From: Thermoanaerobacterium butyriciformans
Lineage (GTDB): Bacteria; Bacillota; Thermoanaerobacteria; Thermoanaerobacterales; Thermoanaerobacteraceae
DNA length: 43,344 nt
NCBI RefSeq assembly: GCF_017874545.1
Contig: NZ_JAGGLT010000030.1
Span: 1 to 43,344, forward strand
Reading direction: 5' to 3'
The translations under genes were made by a program, and so were the position numbers. Below are positions 1 to 7,649 of this stretch, one piece after another; position 1 is the stretch's first letter; the number at the start of each line of letters is the position of its first letter. The notes under the pieces are model-generated. The model was not told the DNA's origin. It saw nothing but the letters and a program-made list of their open reading frames with translations, and searched no databases.

Positions 1-16
1 TGTGCCGTACACTCTA

Positions 17-68
17 ATTATACCACGATTCCTACTGTCTATCGTGATAGTTTTCGTTTATCGTGATG
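17..68 (-). promoter_or_regulatory. Extended -10 promoter with tandem operator-like repeats, directed out of the left edge
   Basis: On the minus strand a perfect TATAAT lies at 22-17 and is preceded by TGG, giving the extended -10 form TGnTATAAT. No TTGACA-like -35 is found at 16-18 bp. Instead TATCACGATA occupies 49-40 and CATCACGATA occupies 68-59, exactly 19 bp apart. A weaker related element, AATCGTGGTA (30-21), overlaps the -10 and keeps the 19-bp register. Each core has TATC/GATA-like arms around two bases. The promoter would serve a gene beyond position 1 (rpsB often follows this operon in Firmicutes, an inference). The repeats could bind an activator or repressor; I do not recognise the motif. 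Confidence 0.5.
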
Positions 69-215
69 CTGTCAAAGCATGATGTTTATTTTGCAAATTT
101 TTTTCTTTCAATTTCCAGTAAAAAACGGAAAATATCATATTTCTAGTTATACTTCGTTAAACTATAGAAATCAGTTGATTTATGGTTCTAAAAATTCTTA
201 GATGCGAAATCTCTG

Positions 216-488
216 TTATATTTTAATATCCATATGGCCTAACAAAAATTTTTTTCTATCTTTTGGCAAGTTTTTTTCATCCATTTTATTTTTATCTTTT
301 TTTGTTGACAATTTATTTAATTCACTGATTTTATTTGTCCTGCTTTTTTTTATCTCATTTTCGTTATTTATCATTTCCATAAATTGTCCTACAAATACAT
401 CAGGCCTTTGTATTTCAACTTGTTTTATATTACTTATATCTACCATTTTAGGTATTGCAACTTGTAAATCTATTGGATTTACTGACAT
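216..488 (-). CDS. Small conserved-position protein at the end of the fla/che operon, function unknown
   Basis: A 90-residue protein I cannot assign to a family. The ATG at 488 is 8 bp after an AGGAGG that overlaps the fapA stop, so it is translationally linked to fapA and is the last gene of the operon. The N-terminal half (MSVNPIDLQVAIPK, then VEIQRPDVF) looks folded. The C-terminal half is very rich in Lys, Glu, Asn and Asp and lacks hydrophobic segments, so it is probably a helical or disordered tail. There is no signal peptide, membrane segment or cysteine. Its position matches that of the small ylxL gene downstream of sigD in Bacillus, but I see no clear homology. A real gene is likely given the strong ribosome binding site; function is open. 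Confidence 0.72.
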   Translation of the reverse strand: MSVNPIDLQVAIPKMVDISNIKQVEIQRPDVFVGQFMEMINNENEIKKSRTNKISELNKLSTKKDKNKMDEKNLPKDRKKFLLGHMDIKI

Positions 489-502
489 TCATCTTACCTC
501 CT

Positions 503-1867
503 TTACCCTATAGGTAAAATATCTATATCTGCACCATTTCTGATAAATACAACATATTTGACAGGGTCTTTAATTTTTCTTGACACATCATCGATCATTA
601 TTTTAGTTCCGGGATAAACCGTATCATGTACTTTAATTATACCATACGATTCTTTATTTTCTTCTGAATTTAATTCTTTATACTCATCATATAAAAGTTT
701 ATTTTCTTTTTCTAATTGCAGTAATGATTTTAATGTTTTCTCGTAAATAACTTTTTTATCTTCTGGTATACCTATTTTATTAAGATATAATATTATTTTA
801 TTTAATCCGTCGATAGATTTTTCATTTTCCGCAATTTTGTTGATTATTTCTTCTTTCCTTTTTCTTTTTTCCGGAGATTCACCAACTATCAACTCTGTTT
901 GAACATACATCTTTGAACCTACGTTAATTGCTTCGATTTCCTTTGCCGCAATTACGATACTGCCTACAATCAAACCTTTGTTACCAATCAATTTAACGGA
1001 ACTGTTGCTTTTGACATTACTATACATTATCGCTTCACTAATAACATCTCCTTCAGCTGTTATATCACAGTTTTGCAAATATTTTGAAACAATTTTCCCA
1101 CCAGAAATTATTTTTGCTTTTCCACTTCCTTGTACACCTTTATGAATAATGATATTACCTTTTGCTATTATAGTGGAACTTTCAACGACACCATATATTT
1201 CTATATCTCCATCACTTTCAATTTTATAGCCTGAACTTATATTATTATAAATTTTTATGCTTGCAAAAGTTCTAATGTTTCCAGTTGAGGCATTAACCTC
1301 ATTCAATTCAATCAAAGGATTTACATTTACTTTTTGATTTTTTTTAAAAATGTGTCCATCAATAGAGGAAAAAAGACAATTATCTTTTATGTACGTGTTT
1401 TTTCCCAATGGTAATTTTGCATCTTTTCCTTTATTTGCTTTAATCACTTTGCCAAATATGTTCATTCCATCAATGCCATCTTCAGGTTCTATTTTTTTGG
1501 CTATGATTTCGTCCTTTTTGACGCTTTTAAAAATCTGCAGCTCTTTGTAATCGACTCTTCCATCATCAAGCACTTTTGGTTCAAAGTTATTATCAAAGTC
1601 AATTAAGAATTCTACGTAGCCATCTTTACCACTTACAGGCTTTTTCCCCTGTGCTATTAAATATCGTTCATTTAGATTGGGGGATTTGCATATTTTTTTA
1701 ATTGTACTGTCAATTATTCCGAAAGTGATATTGTGTGATTTTAATAATTCTAAAAGACTATTTTCATCTAAATCAATTCCATCATCTGAAATATTTTCTA
1801 TTAATAAATAAGCCGCCATATTATCAGATGTTATTTCTAGTTTACAAGAATATCTTAAATCACTCAC
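503..1867 (-). CDS. FapA-like DUF342 polymer-forming protein
   Basis: A 454-residue protein of the FapA (flagellar assembly protein A, DUF342) family. The N-terminal part carries the family signature KKPVSGKDGYVEF, then EPEDGIDGMNIFGK. Next comes a long run of short Gly/Ile/Val repeats (about residues 190-320, such as GDIEIYGVVESSTI and GNIIIHKGVQGSGK) predicted to form a right-handed beta-helix like bactofilins. A charged coiled coil follows (about 330-400), then a C-terminal beta domain. It starts with GTG at 1867 behind GGGGG. It lies 25 bp downstream of sigD in the same operon. In Vibrio, FapA has been linked to polar flagellation; the role here is inferred only from family and position. 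Confidence 0.85.
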   Translation of the reverse strand: MSDLRYSCKLEITSDNMAAYLLIENISDDGIDLDENSLLELLKSHNITFGIIDSTIKKICKSPNLNERYLIAQGKKPVSGKDGYVEFLIDFDNNFEPKVLDDGRVDYKELQIFKSVKKDEIIAKKIEPEDGIDGMNIFGKVIKANKGKDAKLPLGKNTYIKDNCLFSSIDGHIFKKNQKVNVNPLIELNEVNASTGNIRTFASIKIYNNISSGYKIESDGDIEIYGVVESSTIIAKGNIIIHKGVQGSGKAKIISGGKIVSKYLQNCDITAEGDVISEAIMYSNVKSNSSVKLIGNKGLIVGSIVIAAKEIEAINVGSKMYVQTELIVGESPEKRKRKEEIINKIAENEKSIDGLNKIILYLNKIGIPEDKKVIYEKTLKSLLQLEKENKLLYDEYKELNSEENKESYGIIKVHDTVYPGTKIMIDDVSRKIKDPVKYVVFIRNGADIDILPIG

Positions 1868-1892
1868 TTAAATGCCCCCAATTTTTTTAAAA

Positions 1893-2627
1893 TTATATCA
1901 AATCATTTAATTTTTCTCTTAATTTTTTTATAGCTTTAGAATGAATCTGTGATATTCGCGATTCTGTCAAACCCATTATTTTACTGATTTCTTTGTAGTT
2001 TAAATCTTCATAATAGTATAATGAAATTATTAATCTTTCTTTTTCTTGCAGCATATCTATGGCTTTTGAAATATTTTGTTTTAAATCATACATCAAAACC
2101 TCATTTTCTGGATTTGTACTTTCACTTTCTGTAAGTGGAGAAACTTTTAGGTTATTTTCAATTACTTCATCCAAAGAACTTATATATCCAGCATTCATAT
2201 AGCTTAACGTTTTTAAAACATCATTTTTTGACAGCTTTGTTGCCTCCATAATTTCTTCGATTGTTGGCTCTCTTTTGTATTCCTGTTCTAATTGCTCTAT
2301 TGTTTTTTCAATACTTTTATATCTCTTTTTTAGGCTTCTTGGAATCCAGTCTTTTTTCCTAAGATAATCTATTATTTCTCCTTTTATTCTTATTGACGCA
2401 TATGTTTCGAATTTTACTCCTTTTGATATATCATATTTATTTACTGCATCAATTAAGCCAATCATGCCTTGGCTAATAAGATCATCCACATCTTCTTTGC
2501 TTATTTCAGATAAACAAATTCTTTTTACTATGTGTTTTACAAGTGGCATATATTTTATAATTATGTCTTCTTTAGAACTACCATCTTTTTCATACTTATC
2601 CCATAAATCTTGTTCGAGTAGTGACAT
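1893..2627 (-). CDS. sigD: Flagellar/motility sigma factor SigD (FliA, sigma-28)
   Basis: A 244-residue alternative sigma factor that directs RNA polymerase to late flagellar and chemotaxis promoters. Visible parts are region 2 (DVDDLISQGMIGLIDAVNKYD, then FETYASIRIKGEIIDYLRKKDW), region 3 (PRSLKKRYKSIEKTIEQLE, EPTIEEIMEATKLS) and region 4 with its helix-turn-helix (LNYKEISKIMGLTESRISQIHSKAIKKL). Length is typical for the family. The ATG at 2627 follows AGGAAAGGA. Being near the 3' end of a long operon may delay its synthesis until structural genes are transcribed, as known for Bacillus subtilis sigD. No anti-sigma factor FlgM is present in the window. Confidence 0.97.
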   Translation of the reverse strand: MSLLEQDLWDKYEKDGSSKEDIIIKYMPLVKHIVKRICLSEISKEDVDDLISQGMIGLIDAVNKYDISKGVKFETYASIRIKGEIIDYLRKKDWIPRSLKKRYKSIEKTIEQLEQEYKREPTIEEIMEATKLSKNDVLKTLSYMNAGYISSLDEVIENNLKVSPLTESESTNPENEVLMYDLKQNISKAIDMLQEKERLIISLYYYEDLNYKEISKIMGLTESRISQIHSKAIKKLREKLNDLI

Positions 2628-2649
2628 TTTTATACATTCCTTTCCTACC

Positions 2650-3138
2650 CTAAATAAATTTTATTCCATGTCCAATCGTTTTAATTAACAATTTCCCATT
2701 TTTTGAGTCGAATTCAATTGTTCTACCATAGTTTCCACCTGTGTCTTCAGATATTAATGGTATATTCAAAGAAGCTAAAACATCTTTAGTGGCAATTACG
2801 TTGCGGCTACCTATATTCATGATATCTAAATTTGCTTTTGTCGCAAACATTTGAGCACCACCTGCAATTTTACTAACTATATATCTTTTATCAACACCTG
2901 CTTCTAGCATCATATCTATCAGTGTACTGATTCCTGTATCAGCAAATTTTAATTTGTTCGTATTGTTTTTACTTTGGGTACTGTATGGCAGCATAATATG
3001 TACAAGTCCCGATATTTTAGTCATTTTATCATAGAGAACAATCCCCACGCATGATCCAAGACCGACAGTTATCAATTTGCCTGGGCATTTAGTAATTTTT
3101 GCGTCAGCCATCCCTACTCGAAAAGTAAAATTATCCAT
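2650..3138 (-). CDS. cheD: Chemoreceptor glutamine deamidase CheD
   Basis: A 162-residue CheD. It deamidates specific glutamines on methyl-accepting chemotaxis proteins and binds CheC to stimulate its CheY-P phosphatase activity. The catalytic triad known from Thermotoga CheD is visible with conserved spacing: Thr24 and Cys30 in TVGLGSCVG, and His47 in GLVHIMLP. The start ATG overlaps the end of cheC by 8 bp, which fits coupled translation of the two partners. The gene sits 22 bp upstream of sigD. Nothing is missing from the active site. Confidence 0.97.
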   Translation of the reverse strand: MDNFTFRVGMADAKITKCPGKLITVGLGSCVGIVLYDKMTKISGLVHIMLPYSTQSKNNTNKLKFADTGISTLIDMMLEAGVDKRYIVSKIAGGAQMFATKANLDIMNIGSRNVIATKDVLASLNIPLISEDTGGNYGRTIEFDSKNGKLLIKTIGHGIKFI

Positions 3139-3745
3139 CTAATTCAACTCCAAGTGCATTAAGTATTTTATCGAAAGATTCTATATCTGGTATAAGAAAG
3201 AAGTCACCTTTGATTAGTTTGCTGCCTTCAAAAAACTCTGTTTCAATAAATAAAATTTTATCTGATAATTCACTGAATTTTATTGCGGGCACACTCAATA
3301 TGGCACCAGCCATATCAATGCTTATTGCTGGCGGTGATATCTTCATATCTAAGTTTGTTAATGTAGATAGTGATGAAACATAGCTTCCTGCCATTATATT
3401 TCCTATCTCTTGCAATGCAGATTTCTCAATATCACTAAATTCTTCTCCTACGCTGACCCCCATCAAATATTCTATCAAATATGAAGCACTTTCAATATCA
3501 AGGGAAAATAGAATATTTCCTTTCACACTACCTTCAAGATCAAAATATATGCCAACAATGATTGCATCAGCCAATCCAAATATATCTTGAACTTCATTAA
3601 AATCCATTAATTTAACTGATGGTATTTTCATGTCTATTTTTTTCCCTATAATTGAAGCTAAAGCAGTTATCGCGTTCCCTGAACCTATATTACCAAGCTC
3701 TTTAAGTATATCGATACACGTTTCATTAAGTTTATCTATATTCAT
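3131..3745 (-). CDS. cheC: CheY-P phosphatase CheC
   Basis: A 204-residue CheC of the CheC/CheX/FliY phosphatase family, acting in adaptation by removing phosphate from CheY-P with CheD as partner. Two family active-site motifs (E-x-x-N) are present: ELGN (Glu16-Asn19) in the N-terminal half and EIGN in LQEIGNIMAGSYVSS in the second half. Both are followed at the expected distance by proline-containing strands (MKIPSV, MKISPPAI). The start overlaps the cheW stop by 4 bp (ATGA type), and its 3' end overlaps cheD. The arrangement cheW-cheC-cheD-sigD matches the Bacillus-type system. Confidence 0.96.
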   Translation of the reverse strand: MNIDKLNETCIDILKELGNIGSGNAITALASIIGKKIDMKIPSVKLMDFNEVQDIFGLADAIIVGIYFDLEGSVKGNILFSLDIESASYLIEYLMGVSVGEEFSDIEKSALQEIGNIMAGSYVSSLSTLTNLDMKISPPAISIDMAGAILSVPAIKFSELSDKILFIETEFFEGSKLIKGDFFLIPDIESFDKILNALGVELDG

Positions 3746-4176
3746 AACTTCACTTCCTGTTGAGTAGTCAATTTGTCTATATCGAATATCATTAATATTC
3801 TATTGCCAATTTTGCCTATTTTACCGATAAAGCTTTCTTTTTTGTACAAATTGCTGTTTACATCTATTGAATCTATATTATCATCATGAATTTCTACAAC
3901 TTCATTTGCATTATCTACGATGATTCCAATGATAATATCATTGTTTTTTATTATTACGATTCTTGTATCATCATCAAATTCAACTTCGCTTAATTTCAAC
4001 AACATTCTAAGAGAAATTACTGGTATTATTTCACCTCTTAAGTTAATAACACCTTTTACGAAAGAAGGCGCCTTTGGAACCCTTGTTATTTTCGTAATTT
4101 TTTCAATAGATTGTACTTTGTCTATTTCTATCCCATATTCTTCACTTCCTAATCTCGTTACGACAAACATGCTCAT
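3742..4176 (-). CDS. cheW: Chemotaxis coupling protein CheW
   Basis: A CheW scaffold of about 144 residues that links chemoreceptors to CheA. The conserved core reads EEYGIEIDKVQSIEKI, then VPKAPSFVKGVINLRGEIIPVISLR, the CheW signature around the NLRG loop. An upstream in-frame TTG at 4182 lies only 2 bp after GGAGG, whereas the ATG at 4176 is spaced 8 bp from it, so 4176 is chosen. It follows cheA by 15 bp and overlaps cheC by 4 bp. It is a single-domain CheW, with no receiver as in CheV. Confidence 0.95.
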   Translation of the reverse strand: MSMFVVTRLGSEEYGIEIDKVQSIEKITKITRVPKAPSFVKGVINLRGEIIPVISLRMLLKLSEVEFDDDTRIVIIKNNDIIIGIIVDNANEVVEIHDDNIDSIDVNSNLYKKESFIGKIGKIGNRILMIFDIDKLTTQQEVKL

Positions 4177-4191
4177 GGTCAACGCCTCCTT

Positions 4192-6150
4192 TTAAAATAA
4201 ATTATTTGAATCTATGATAAGTGCAACTTGTCCATCGCCAAGTATCGTTGCACCGGCAATTATTTTTACATTGCTTAAATATTTTCCCAAAGGCTTTATT
4301 ACTATTTCTTGCTGTCCAATAAGTTCATCAACACTACATGCTGCAAGATTATCACCTTTTTTTATTATTACGCAGATAAAATTATCACTTTCTTCATCCA
4401 ACTTAAGATCGAGAACATTATGCAACCTTATAAGAGGAATGACCTTACCTCTGTACATAACTACTTCTTTGCCTTGCACTAAATGTATTTCATTTTTATT
4501 CTTGTTTACAATTTCCGATATTGAGTTTAATGGAAAAGCATATTTTTCATTGCCTACCATGACTAACAAGGCTTGAATTATTGCTAAAGTTAATGGCAGT
4601 TTTATTATAAATTTTGTACCTTTGTCTACTTCTGTTTTAACTTCAATAGATCCATTCAAAGATTCTATTTTATTTTTTACTACATCTAGTCCAACACCTC
4701 TGCCTGAAATGTCAGATATCGTATCAGATGTGCTAAATCCAGGTTCAAAAAGCAACTTTACCAATTTTTCATTTGATAGTTCTTCAACTTCATCAGCAGA
4801 TAGCATTCCTTTTTCATAAGCTTTATTTTTTACTTTTTCAAAGTTAATTCCAGAACCATCATCACTCACTTCGATTATTACATTATTGCCTTCATGATAT
4901 GCTTTGAGATTAATAACACCTGTCTCAGGTTTACCTTTTTTTACACGGACATCTGGTGTTTCTATCCCATGATCTATAGAATTTCTCATTAGATGTACAA
5001 GTGGATCACCTATTTCATCAATTACGGTACGATCAACTTCTGTATCTTGGCCATACATATTAAGCGTAATTTTTTTATTTAATTCCCTAGATAAATCTCT
5101 GACCATACGGGGAAAACGGTTAAACACTCTTTCAACTGGAACCATTCTGACTTTCATTACCGCATCATGAAGGTTTGTCGTTATTCTTTCTAAATACTCA
5201 ATCGTTGAAATTGTGTCAGGATTTTTTTCATTCGACTCAAGACCTTCAAGGCGAGTTTTAATTATTATCAACTCGCTGACTAAGTTCATTAAATTATCCA
5301 ATCTTTCAATATCAACTCTAACGCTTTTATTAGTCTTACTGTGTTTTATTCGATCATCTGAGCTTAGATTATTTGCTGGTTCAAGTCTCTTATTATCTTT
5401 AATTTCTTTTGAATACAACAATTCCTCGATATTTATATTTTTTATTTCAGATATTGAAATTAGCTTAGATTTTATATCATCTTTTTCATGTTTACTGATT
5501 AAATGAACCGTAAATCTATCATCAAACTTTTCATCTTCTATGTCTTCCACTGAAGGTGTAGAATCAACAATATCTCCTAGATTATCTAAAGTATTAAATA
5601 CAATAAAAGCTCTTGCAGACTTCATTACACAATTTTTATCTATGACCACTTCTATGCTGTAAGTTTTATAGCCTTGAGATGCAGCTTTTTCTATTATGTC
5701 TTTTTCATATACATTTATATTGTTGTTGTCTAGAGATTTGGAGTTTTCGATATTCGTCGCTGCCACTTCTTCTTTTGTATTATTTGTTCCTAATAATTCA
5801 ATTAAATTTTCAATGTCATATGAATCGTTTCCACTTTCAGATATAATTCCTGTCATTGAACTTAATGCATCAATGCATTTAAATAATACATCCATGAGGT
5901 TGCTGGTAACTTTTATGGAATTGCTTCTTATTTCTTGCAAAACATCTTCCATTTTGTGTGTCAATCTAGTCATGTTTTCAAAGCCCATTGTAGCAGCCAT
6001 TCCTTTTAGTGTATGAGCAGATCTAAATATTTCATCAATAATATGTGAATCTTCTGGATTTTTTTCAAGTTGAAGAAGATTTTCATTTAAACTTTCAATA
6101 TGTTCTTCAGATTCTTCCAAAAATATCTCTAAGTATTGATTTGTATCCAT
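4192..6150 (-). CDS. cheA: Chemotaxis histidine kinase CheA
   Basis: A 652-residue CheA, the soluble kinase that phosphorylates CheY in receptor arrays. Domains in order: HPt (1-110) with phospho-acceptor His46 in FRSAHTLKGMAATMGF; P2-like CheY-binding domain (about 160-240); dimerisation helices (about 275-340, ERLDNLMNLVSELIIIKTRL); HATPase (340-520) with N box HLMRNSIDHG, DDGSGIN and GRGVGLDVV; and a CheW-like regulatory domain (520-652). All catalytic boxes are present. The ATG follows AAAGGAGGAAAAG. In Bacillus cheB precedes cheA in the operon, but here the neighbour is a PilZ gene. Confidence 0.98.
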   Translation of the reverse strand: MDTNQYLEIFLEESEEHIESLNENLLQLEKNPEDSHIIDEIFRSAHTLKGMAATMGFENMTRLTHKMEDVLQEIRSNSIKVTSNLMDVLFKCIDALSSMTGIISESGNDSYDIENLIELLGTNNTKEEVAATNIENSKSLDNNNINVYEKDIIEKAASQGYKTYSIEVVIDKNCVMKSARAFIVFNTLDNLGDIVDSTPSVEDIEDEKFDDRFTVHLISKHEKDDIKSKLISISEIKNINIEELLYSKEIKDNKRLEPANNLSSDDRIKHSKTNKSVRVDIERLDNLMNLVSELIIIKTRLEGLESNEKNPDTISTIEYLERITTNLHDAVMKVRMVPVERVFNRFPRMVRDLSRELNKKITLNMYGQDTEVDRTVIDEIGDPLVHLMRNSIDHGIETPDVRVKKGKPETGVINLKAYHEGNNVIIEVSDDGSGINFEKVKNKAYEKGMLSADEVEELSNEKLVKLLFEPGFSTSDTISDISGRGVGLDVVKNKIESLNGSIEVKTEVDKGTKFIIKLPLTLAIIQALLVMVGNEKYAFPLNSISEIVNKNKNEIHLVQGKEVVMYRGKVIPLIRLHNVLDLKLDEESDNFICVIIKKGDNLAACSVDELIGQQEIVIKPLGKYLSNVKIIAGATILGDGQVALIIDSNNLF

Positions 6151-6171
6151 TTCTTTTCCTCCTTTTCGTTT

Positions 6172-6801
6172 TTACAAATTTATGTGTCGCCTTTTTAATT
6201 TTCTTTGTTCTTTAAAAATAAAAGATATTATCTTTTCTCTTATTCTATCTTCTATATCGGCATATTTTACAGCTATTTCATACCCATCTTCAAAAAAAAT
6301 ACATCTGATAACTTTACATTTTAGTACAATTTCTTCAAGCTCATCGTCTAAATTTAAAAAACAAATTATTTCAGTTCCAACTTCTATTTTTTTCTTTACT
6401 TTTGCCCGGAAACCTCCTCCGCTAATATCTTTTATGATTCCATTTTCCATTATTTCACTGTCGTCAGACACCATATACTTAAATTCCATTATCTTTTCTA
6501 ATCTAAAGAATTGCCTTCTTTGCAACTTCTCAATATCAGTTGTTCTTTTTAATTGTATAAACGAAATATTGCCTAAAAATCTATTTATTACAATGCCATC
6601 AAACGTATATATACCGTTTTTATTAAAAAAAGTAATGTTTAATTTTGCGCCGATTCTTACTGGAACAAAGTGTCCATTGTGTATTGGAGCCTCAATCAAT
6701 AGAGTACCATCAGCCGAGATATCATCAATTTTCGATGGATATTTGTTATTACTTTTGCCTATACTTATTTCAATCTTTTGCCCTGGTTTTATGTTCTCCA
6801 T
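6172..6801 (-). CDS. PilZ-domain c-di-GMP receptor, YcgR-type flagellar brake
   Basis: A 209-residue protein with an N-terminal YcgR-like beta domain (about 1-90) and a C-terminal PilZ domain (about 95-205). The c-di-GMP ligands are intact: RxxxR (Arg96-Arg100, in LQRRQFFRLE) and DxSxxG (Asp125-Ser127-Gly130, in KDISGGGF). Proteins of this architecture (YcgR, Bacillus YpfA/DgrA, Clostridium homologues) slow or stop the motor when c-di-GMP is high; that role is inferred here. The ATG sits behind GCGGAGG and lies 32 bp inside the end of flhG in another frame. This ties its expression to flhG and places it where cheB often stands. Confidence 0.92.
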   Translation of the reverse strand: MENIKPGQKIEISIGKSNNKYPSKIDDISADGTLLIEAPIHNGHFVPVRIGAKLNITFFNKNGIYTFDGIVINRFLGNISFIQLKRTTDIEKLQRRQFFRLEKIMEFKYMVSDDSEIMENGIIKDISGGGFRAKVKKKIEVGTEIICFLNLDDELEEIVLKCKVIRCIFFEDGYEIAVKYADIEDRIREKIISFIFKEQRKLKRRHINL

Positions 6802-7648
6802 TGTAAATACCTCCGCTATTTAAAAGCATTTTTTTAAATATTCCAAGAAGACCTTCTTTCTTTTTAGCGGTTTTATGGTTCGTGAGGTTTTCTGCAATTC
6901 TTGTAATGTCTTTTGAAGACTTGCTTGACTGGTACTTCAAAATTATAGGATTTTGCGCTTTTATGCACTCACTTATTCTCGCATCCTCATGAATGTAGCC
7001 TAAATCGTTAATTGTGGTACCTAAAAAGTTTATCAGTGCATTATTTAACCTCTCATAAACAGATACATATTCGCTTTGATTTGCAACTTTATTAACTATT
7101 AAATATAGATTTTTATCGCTTAATTCTTGTATTGATTTTATTAAAATATAAGCATCCATTATAGCAGTCGGTTCCGGCGTCGTAACAACAACTACATCGT
7201 CTGACATATCGATAAAACTTTTAACTGTTTTATTGACTCCTGCACCAGTATCCACGATTATATAATCAAAGCAATTATCAAGGATATTGATGTTGTTAAA
7301 AAAAACATTTAAATCAATATTATCATTTATAAGGTCAAAGTTTCCACCTGTTGATATGAATTTTACTCCAACGGGACCATCATTGATAACATCTATTATT
7401 TTTTTGTTACCATATAACACATCGTACAAAGTAAATTTAGATATAACGCCTAATTCTATCTCTGCATTTGAAAAGCCTATGTCTGCATCAATAATCAACA
7501 CATTATATCCAAGCTTTCTCAATGCTATAGATAAATTGACTGATATACAAGTTTTGCCTGTTCCACCTTTGCCACCAGTTATCGTTATTACTCTACATCT
7601 TTTATTGCTTTGTTGGAATAAATATCTTAGCCTCTCAGCTTGATCCAT
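6770..7648 (-). CDS. flhG: MinD/ParA-family flagellar number ATPase FlhG (FleN/YlxH)
   Basis: A 292-residue ParA/MinD-type ATPase that controls flagellar number and placement, in other species by stimulating the FlhF GTPase. The N-terminal DQAERLR activation helix is present (residues 2-8). The deviant Walker A GGKGGTGKT is at 25-33, followed by LIIDADIGFSNAEIELG and DYIIVDTGAG. The C-terminus lacks an obvious long amphipathic membrane helix but ends with basic segments. The ATG follows GGGGA and the gene starts 1 bp after flhF. Its last 32 bp overlap the PilZ gene. Confidence 0.95.
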   Translation of the reverse strand: MDQAERLRYLFQQSNKRCRVITITGGKGGTGKTCISVNLSIALRKLGYNVLIIDADIGFSNAEIELGVISKFTLYDVLYGNKKIIDVINDGPVGVKFISTGGNFDLINDNIDLNVFFNNINILDNCFDYIIVDTGAGVNKTVKSFIDMSDDVVVVTTPEPTAIMDAYILIKSIQELSDKNLYLIVNKVANQSEYVSVYERLNNALINFLGTTINDLGYIHEDARISECIKAQNPIILKYQSSKSSKDITRIAENLTNHKTAKKKEGLLGIFKKMLLNSGGIYNGEHKTRAKD

Positions 7649-7649
7649 G

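Noticed and set aside
66-80. ATGCT/AGCAT hairpin as terminator of the flagellar operon
   Set aside because: The stem is only 5 bp, has few G-C pairs, and lacks a T run on the minus strand. The operon end remains unassigned.
6182-6823. 213-codon plus-strand open frame opposite the PilZ gene
   Set aside because: It is the antisense of an intact PilZ gene with all ligand motifs. The plus-strand product is low-complexity Ile/Ser/Phe with no family resemblance or ribosome binding site.
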